Below, one piece after another: positions 61,205 to 64,000 of a stretch of 64,000 bases of DNA. This DNA is from Selenomonas sputigena_A (GTDB lineage: Bacteria; Bacillota; Negativicutes; Selenomonadales; Selenomonadaceae): assembly GCF_051603425.1 (NCBI RefSeq), contig NZ_CP194411.1:496001-560000 (forward strand), in the 5' to 3' direction. The notes under the pieces are model-generated. The model saw only the letters and a list, made by a program, of their open reading frames with translations. It searched no databases and had not been told where the DNA came from. The translations under genes and the position numbers were made by a program. The first letter of the stretch is position 1. Each line of letters starts with the position of its first letter.

Positions 61205-61371
61205 TTAAGGAAGCGTGGATAAATTCAGCGCTTCCATCCCGGCACGCCTTTTCTGCCTTCTTTGCATCGGCAAATCCTCCACATAGCCCCGCTGCGCAGC
61301 CAGTGCAGCTCCTTGAGCGGAGGAAAAATGTGCACCAACCTGACGCGCTTCATTTTATCCTCGCTTCCTCA
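61205..61371. repeat. MITE-like ~167-bp element (family 1), right of dinJ-yafQ
   Basis: TTAAGGAAGCGTGGATAAAT at the left and, as complement, TTGAGGAAGCGAGGATAAAA at the right. The interior shares CGGCAAATCCTCC and CATAGCCCCGCT with 60376-60543 in the same orientation. The right end overlaps the TGA of the beta-barrel gene. Confidence 0.8.
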
Positions 61372-62679
61372 AAAATACGCTGTGGCGCTCATGCCCAGCA
61401 CGCGCTGCCGCGCCCCCCGGTAGGAAATCGGGCCGAAAAGGGGCGTTTCCGGCTGCGCCGGCTTCAAGTCGAAGCCCTCGATCGCCAGGACAAGGCCGCG
61501 CGCCAGGACGATATCGGCGCGCGCACCCCAGCCGCAAAAGCCCGCGCGGCCAAAGAATGTAGGGTCGGCATCCATCGTATGCGCGATGAACGTCGCACGC
61601 GGCTGATGATAGTAGCTGATCCAGAGGCCGTAGTCGCCGGGACGCTCCAGGTCGGGCGGCTGTCGCAGATGCAGCGTGGCGACAAAGCCGTCGCCCCGTC
61701 CCGTCCAGCCGTCGAGCTCCGTCCGCGCCCAGCCGTGCAGCCATTCCAGTGAGAAGCTTCGGTGCTTGTCAAAACGATAGGAAGCATACATCTCCAAGGC
61801 GCGCTGGCGATCAAAGGCATTGCCCAGGGAGAGCGGTTTTTTCCGCGCCTCCTGCAGGGTCAGCGGCGCGGCTTCGCTTTTCAAGTCGAAATAATAGACG
61901 CCGCCCTGCCACTTCTGCCGCCTTTGCTCATAGGAAAGGATTAGGCCGCGCTTTCTCTTTCCCGCTTCCCGTGCCACCGTGCGCCCATAAAAAACAGAGG
62001 CTCGCCCCACCTTCACCCCGTCGCCGAAGCGATAGCGCACACCTTCAACGCGCCGGTCAAAGGCATTGCCGTCGAGCGCCATAAAATTGAACCTGCCAAC
62101 GCTGAGCTTCGTCGCGTGCCGTGTCGTATGCTCGATGTAAAACCGCGAAAGATAGAGCCGTCGGTCGCTCTTATGCGGCGTTCCGGCGGGATCCTTGTCG
62201 TAACGGATGTCCTCGAGCTGCGTCCGCAGGCTCCACTCCTTGTCCAAATGAAGCAGCGGAAAAAGACGCAGTCGCCGCGTAGCGAGCAGCGTCTTTTCTT
62301 TCCGGTGCGCCTCGGGCAGTTCCATACGCCCTTCACCAAAGAGCCAGCGATACTCGCCGGAAAGCTCAAACTTCGGATAACGCTCCTTTGCCTCTGTCCG
62401 CCCGCTTTCTGAGGACGCGGCTTCATCCGGCTCCGGAGCAGCCGCCTCCTGCGCCGAAGCTGCCGTTTGCAGGGCGGACGGCTCCTTTTCCTCAGACGCT
62501 TCCTCCCTGCCGGCTGACCGTCCCTCATAAGCGGCATACGGGGAGGTCCCGTCCTCAACTGCCGCCCCTCTTGCCCGCAGCCGAGGCGCCTCCGCTTTCT
62601 CCTGCGCCGCCTCGACGCAAGGCAAAAACATGCAAAAAAGGGACAGCAGCCAAAGCAAGCCGCATCCAATCCGTCGCAC
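61369..62679 (-). CDS. Predicted outer-membrane beta-barrel protein
   Basis: The product has 436 residues from GTG 62679, seven bases behind GGGAGG; longer starts would place 62 unlikely residues first. Signal peptide GCGLLWLLSLFCMFLPCVEA. An Ala/Glu-rich low-complexity segment (~35-110) is followed by ~14-16 amphipathic strands such as FELSGEYRWLFGEGRMEL, LSRFYIEHTTRHATKLSVGR and YGLWISYYHQPRATFIAH. The last residues are ATAYF, the C-terminal aromatic that the BAM machinery reads. It argues for a diderm host. Porin type unknown. The stop codon lies in the adjoining repeat. Confidence 0.75.
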   Translation of the reverse strand: MRRIGCGLLWLLSLFCMFLPCVEAAQEKAEAPRLRARGAAVEDGTSPYAAYEGRSAGREEASEEKEPSALQTAASAQEAAAPEPDEAASSESGRTEAKERYPKFELSGEYRWLFGEGRMELPEAHRKEKTLLATRRLRLFPLLHLDKEWSLRTQLEDIRYDKDPAGTPHKSDRRLYLSRFYIEHTTRHATKLSVGRFNFMALDGNAFDRRVEGVRYRFGDGVKVGRASVFYGRTVAREAGKRKRGLILSYEQRRQKWQGGVYYFDLKSEAAPLTLQEARKKPLSLGNAFDRQRALEMYASYRFDKHRSFSLEWLHGWARTELDGWTGRGDGFVATLHLRQPPDLERPGDYGLWISYYHQPRATFIAHTMDADPTFFGRAGFCGWGARADIVLARGLVLAIEGFDLKPAQPETPLFGPISYRGARQRVLGMSATAYF

Positions 62680-62895
62680 AAAAAAACCTCCCTCTGCCGT
62701 TCCAACATTTGCATTGCATATTGTATCACGATTGGCCTCCTCCATGTAAGGCGAATGGGTATATGTTAAAAAAAGTTTAGACAAAACTCCTAGGGCAAAA
62801 CTTCTTTTTCCACAAGGATTTTTCAATGTTACAAGAGAAATAAAGTATGTACACAATGCACACAAAGACGCGCACGGTGAATTTGGAGGGCGGCG
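62680..62895. promoter_or_regulatory. Divergent promoter region
   Basis: For the minus-strand barrel gene TTACAT and TACAAT are spaced by 18 bases (62723-62752 region). AT-rich sequence between 62760 and 62850 should hold the plus-strand promoter for the sensor gene, but no near-consensus pair stands out. No gene lies here. Confidence 0.45.
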
Positions 62896-64000
62896 ATGAA
62901 AAGGCTTGAACGAGACGGCGAGGCTTGCACAGGCGTTTTTCCTGCGGCTCTTTTTTTGCTTCTGACACGCCTCCGGATCAAGCGCTTTGTCTTTGCCCGT
63001 CCTGCCCGCTCCCTGCGGCCTCTGCCCGTCCTTGCCACCCAGGCTCTTCTCGCCGCATTTCTCACGGGACTTGCCGTCTCGCTCCTCCTCTTTCCGGGCA
63101 CGGCGTCATCTGCCTCGCTCGCCTACGAGAAAACCTTCGGCCCGGTCTATATCGATGCGCTGCGCCGCGCCTGCCCCGAGATCAAAGAAGCACAGGGGCG
63201 GCCGGGCAGCCTGCTCGAGCTCTTCCAGGACAGGCGCTTCGACGCCGTTGAGGCCTACGGCTTTCAGGCGCAGCGTTTCCTTGCCAGCGATCCCGAAGAG
63301 ATTTACTGGTACCCGCACTTTTCTGCCGTCGTCGTGCTCGCCGTGGACGAAAGATGCCCTGTTCCCGTGGAAGGCTGGGCGGATCTCGCCGAAGGCGTCA
63401 CGATCGTGCTGCCCGGCGACGCACCGGAACGCGAAATCTTTTCCCTGGCACTTGCACGCGGGCTTTCCAACGAGCCGCATCTGGAAGGGGCATTCTCCCT
63501 TCTCGTCCGCTTGAAAGAAGAGCGCCGGCTCAAGTTCTACCCCGTGCAGCGCGCCAACCAGTACAGCATGGCGCAGGCAGACGGCGGCGGCGACGTCTAT
63601 GTGCTTTTTGCGCATCAGGCGGAGCAGCTGATCCGCCGCGGCGCACCTCTGCGGATCTGCCTGCCCCAGGAGGGGACGCTCGCCTTTTCCAAAGGCTTGC
63701 TCTCGCACCAGCCCCTCGTTTTCGACGACAGCCTGTCCGCCGAACTCGCTGCGGCCGGCTGCCCTATCAAAATCCCTGCCGGCGCCGTGCGCATTGCGGA
63801 CGCGGACGCCTTCCTGCGCGACGCCGCTCTGGCGAACAGGCTTTACCACAGGGAAATCCTGGCCCGCCCCGTCCTTGTGCCGCGGGAGCCGCACGAACGC
63901 TTCACGCTTCTCGTCCTCTCCCTCGTCCTCACCGTTCTCTGGGGCGCGAGCCTCTGGCAGCGCGTGCTGCACCGCGGCACGCGGCGTGCCGTCGTGCTGC
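62896..64000 (+). CDS. Membrane sensor with extracytoplasmic solute-binding-like domain (partial)
   Basis: The frame opens at ATG 62896 after GGAGG and stays open to the window end (368 residues, 3' incomplete). It has an N-terminal basic tail, a membrane helix (LLAAFLTGLAVSLLLFPG), then a periplasmic-binding-like domain (ACPEIKEAQGRPGSLLELFQ, VEGWADLAEGVTIVLPGDAP, LVFDDSLSAELAAAGCPIKI) and a second helix (FTLLVLSLVLTVLWGASLWQ). By analogy with the cyclase at 46890-49091, a signalling domain (GGDEF or kinase) likely follows outside the window. The product class is inferred; start confidence is high. Confidence 0.65.
   Translation, partial: MKRLERDGEACTGVFPAALFLLLTRLRIKRFVFARPARSLRPLPVLATQALLAAFLTGLAVSLLLFPGTASSASLAYEKTFGPVYIDALRRACPEIKEAQGRPGSLLELFQDRRFDAVEAYGFQAQRFLASDPEEIYWYPHFSAVVVLAVDERCPVPVEGWADLAEGVTIVLPGDAPEREIFSLALARGLSNEPHLEGAFSLLVRLKEERRLKFYPVQRANQYSMAQADGGGDVYVLFAHQAEQLIRRGAPLRICLPQEGTLAFSKGLLSHQPLVFDDSLSAELAAAGCPIKIPAGAVRIADADAFLRDAALANRLYHREILARPVLVPREPHERFTLLVLSLVLTVLWGASLWQRVLHRGTRRAVVL

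Noticed and set aside
1..64000. tRNA, rRNA, or CRISPR loci anywhere in the window
   Set aside because: I found no T-loop/acceptor pattern, no rRNA-like conserved strings and no repeat-spacer array.

Overview
The window reads as chromosome of a Gram-negative-walled Firmicute (Negativicutes, most like Selenomonas and relatives). The Firmicute-type division and cell-wall cluster has Sbp and DUF881 next to ftsZ. MurE carries the meso-DAP specificity motif DNPR. There is a predicted outer-membrane beta-barrel ending in an aromatic residue, and many Firmicute-style toxin-antitoxin and sucrose genes. Most of the window is GC-rich; the first ~6.8 kb is clearly AT-rich and looks acquired. The genus is inference.

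Layout. 1-8.6 kb is an accessory zone full of wreckage: an IS3 transposase end, a PD-(D/E)XK-like nuclease gene split by a -1 frameshift at A AAA AAG, a dead IS256-family element with recognisable ends, two HEPN-motif proteins, remnants of comM, hsdM and mcrB, a 24-bp perfect hairpin, and two paralogous small exported proteins. 8.9-15.5 kb (minus strand) holds a LacZ-like GH2 protein that appears to have lost its acid/base and several sugar-site residues, a PcfJ-like protein with a small coupled gene, a conserved hypothetical and a metallophosphoesterase. 15.6-18.1 kb (plus) has a DUF4160/DUF2442 pair, an antiporter remnant, an EamA protein, a YjbQ-family protein and an AlkA-like glycosylase. 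18.1-23.5 kb (minus) has an exported protein, an ADP-ribosylglycohydrolase, an OpuB/OpuC-type osmoprotectant ABC transporter with fused permease and binding protein, a HigBA-like module and a broken ferredoxin/flavin-type gene.

23.7-28.3 kb is a sucrose operon scrA-scrB-scrR with a good sigma-A promoter. 28.6-29.5 kb is an Rpn-type nuclease. 29.6-43.8 kb is the dcw cluster, transcribed leftwards: mraZ, rsmH, ftsL, murE-murF fusion, mraY, murD, murG, murC, ddl, ftsQ, DUF881, sbp, ftsZ. It has no ftsI/spoVD, ftsW, murB or ftsA. A 10-bp-periodic TGG triplet resembling MraZ boxes precedes mraZ.

44-64 kb is envelope and signalling genes: a polysaccharide deacetylase, a GH73-like/TPR protein coupled to a membrane diguanylate cyclase, ung, a DUF438/hemerythrin/PAS protein, a run of lipoproteins with a tandem duplication, a VWA protein, MNT/HepT and DinJ/YafQ toxin-antitoxin loci, an outer-membrane barrel and a partial membrane sensor running off the end.

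Three features cut across the genes. (i) A palindromic element CCTGT-N8-ACAGGAC sits at the same place over the -35 of three promoters that drive exported-protein genes (53.9, 54.0 and 60.3 kb). (ii) A MITE-like ~165-bp inverted-repeat family has ends that overlap the stop codons of ddl, yafQ and the beta-barrel gene, and two copies bracket the DinJ/YafQ module. (iii) A second ~180-bp dispersed repeat family occurs at 49.3 and 58.0 kb. All family assignments are from reading motifs; no database search was possible.
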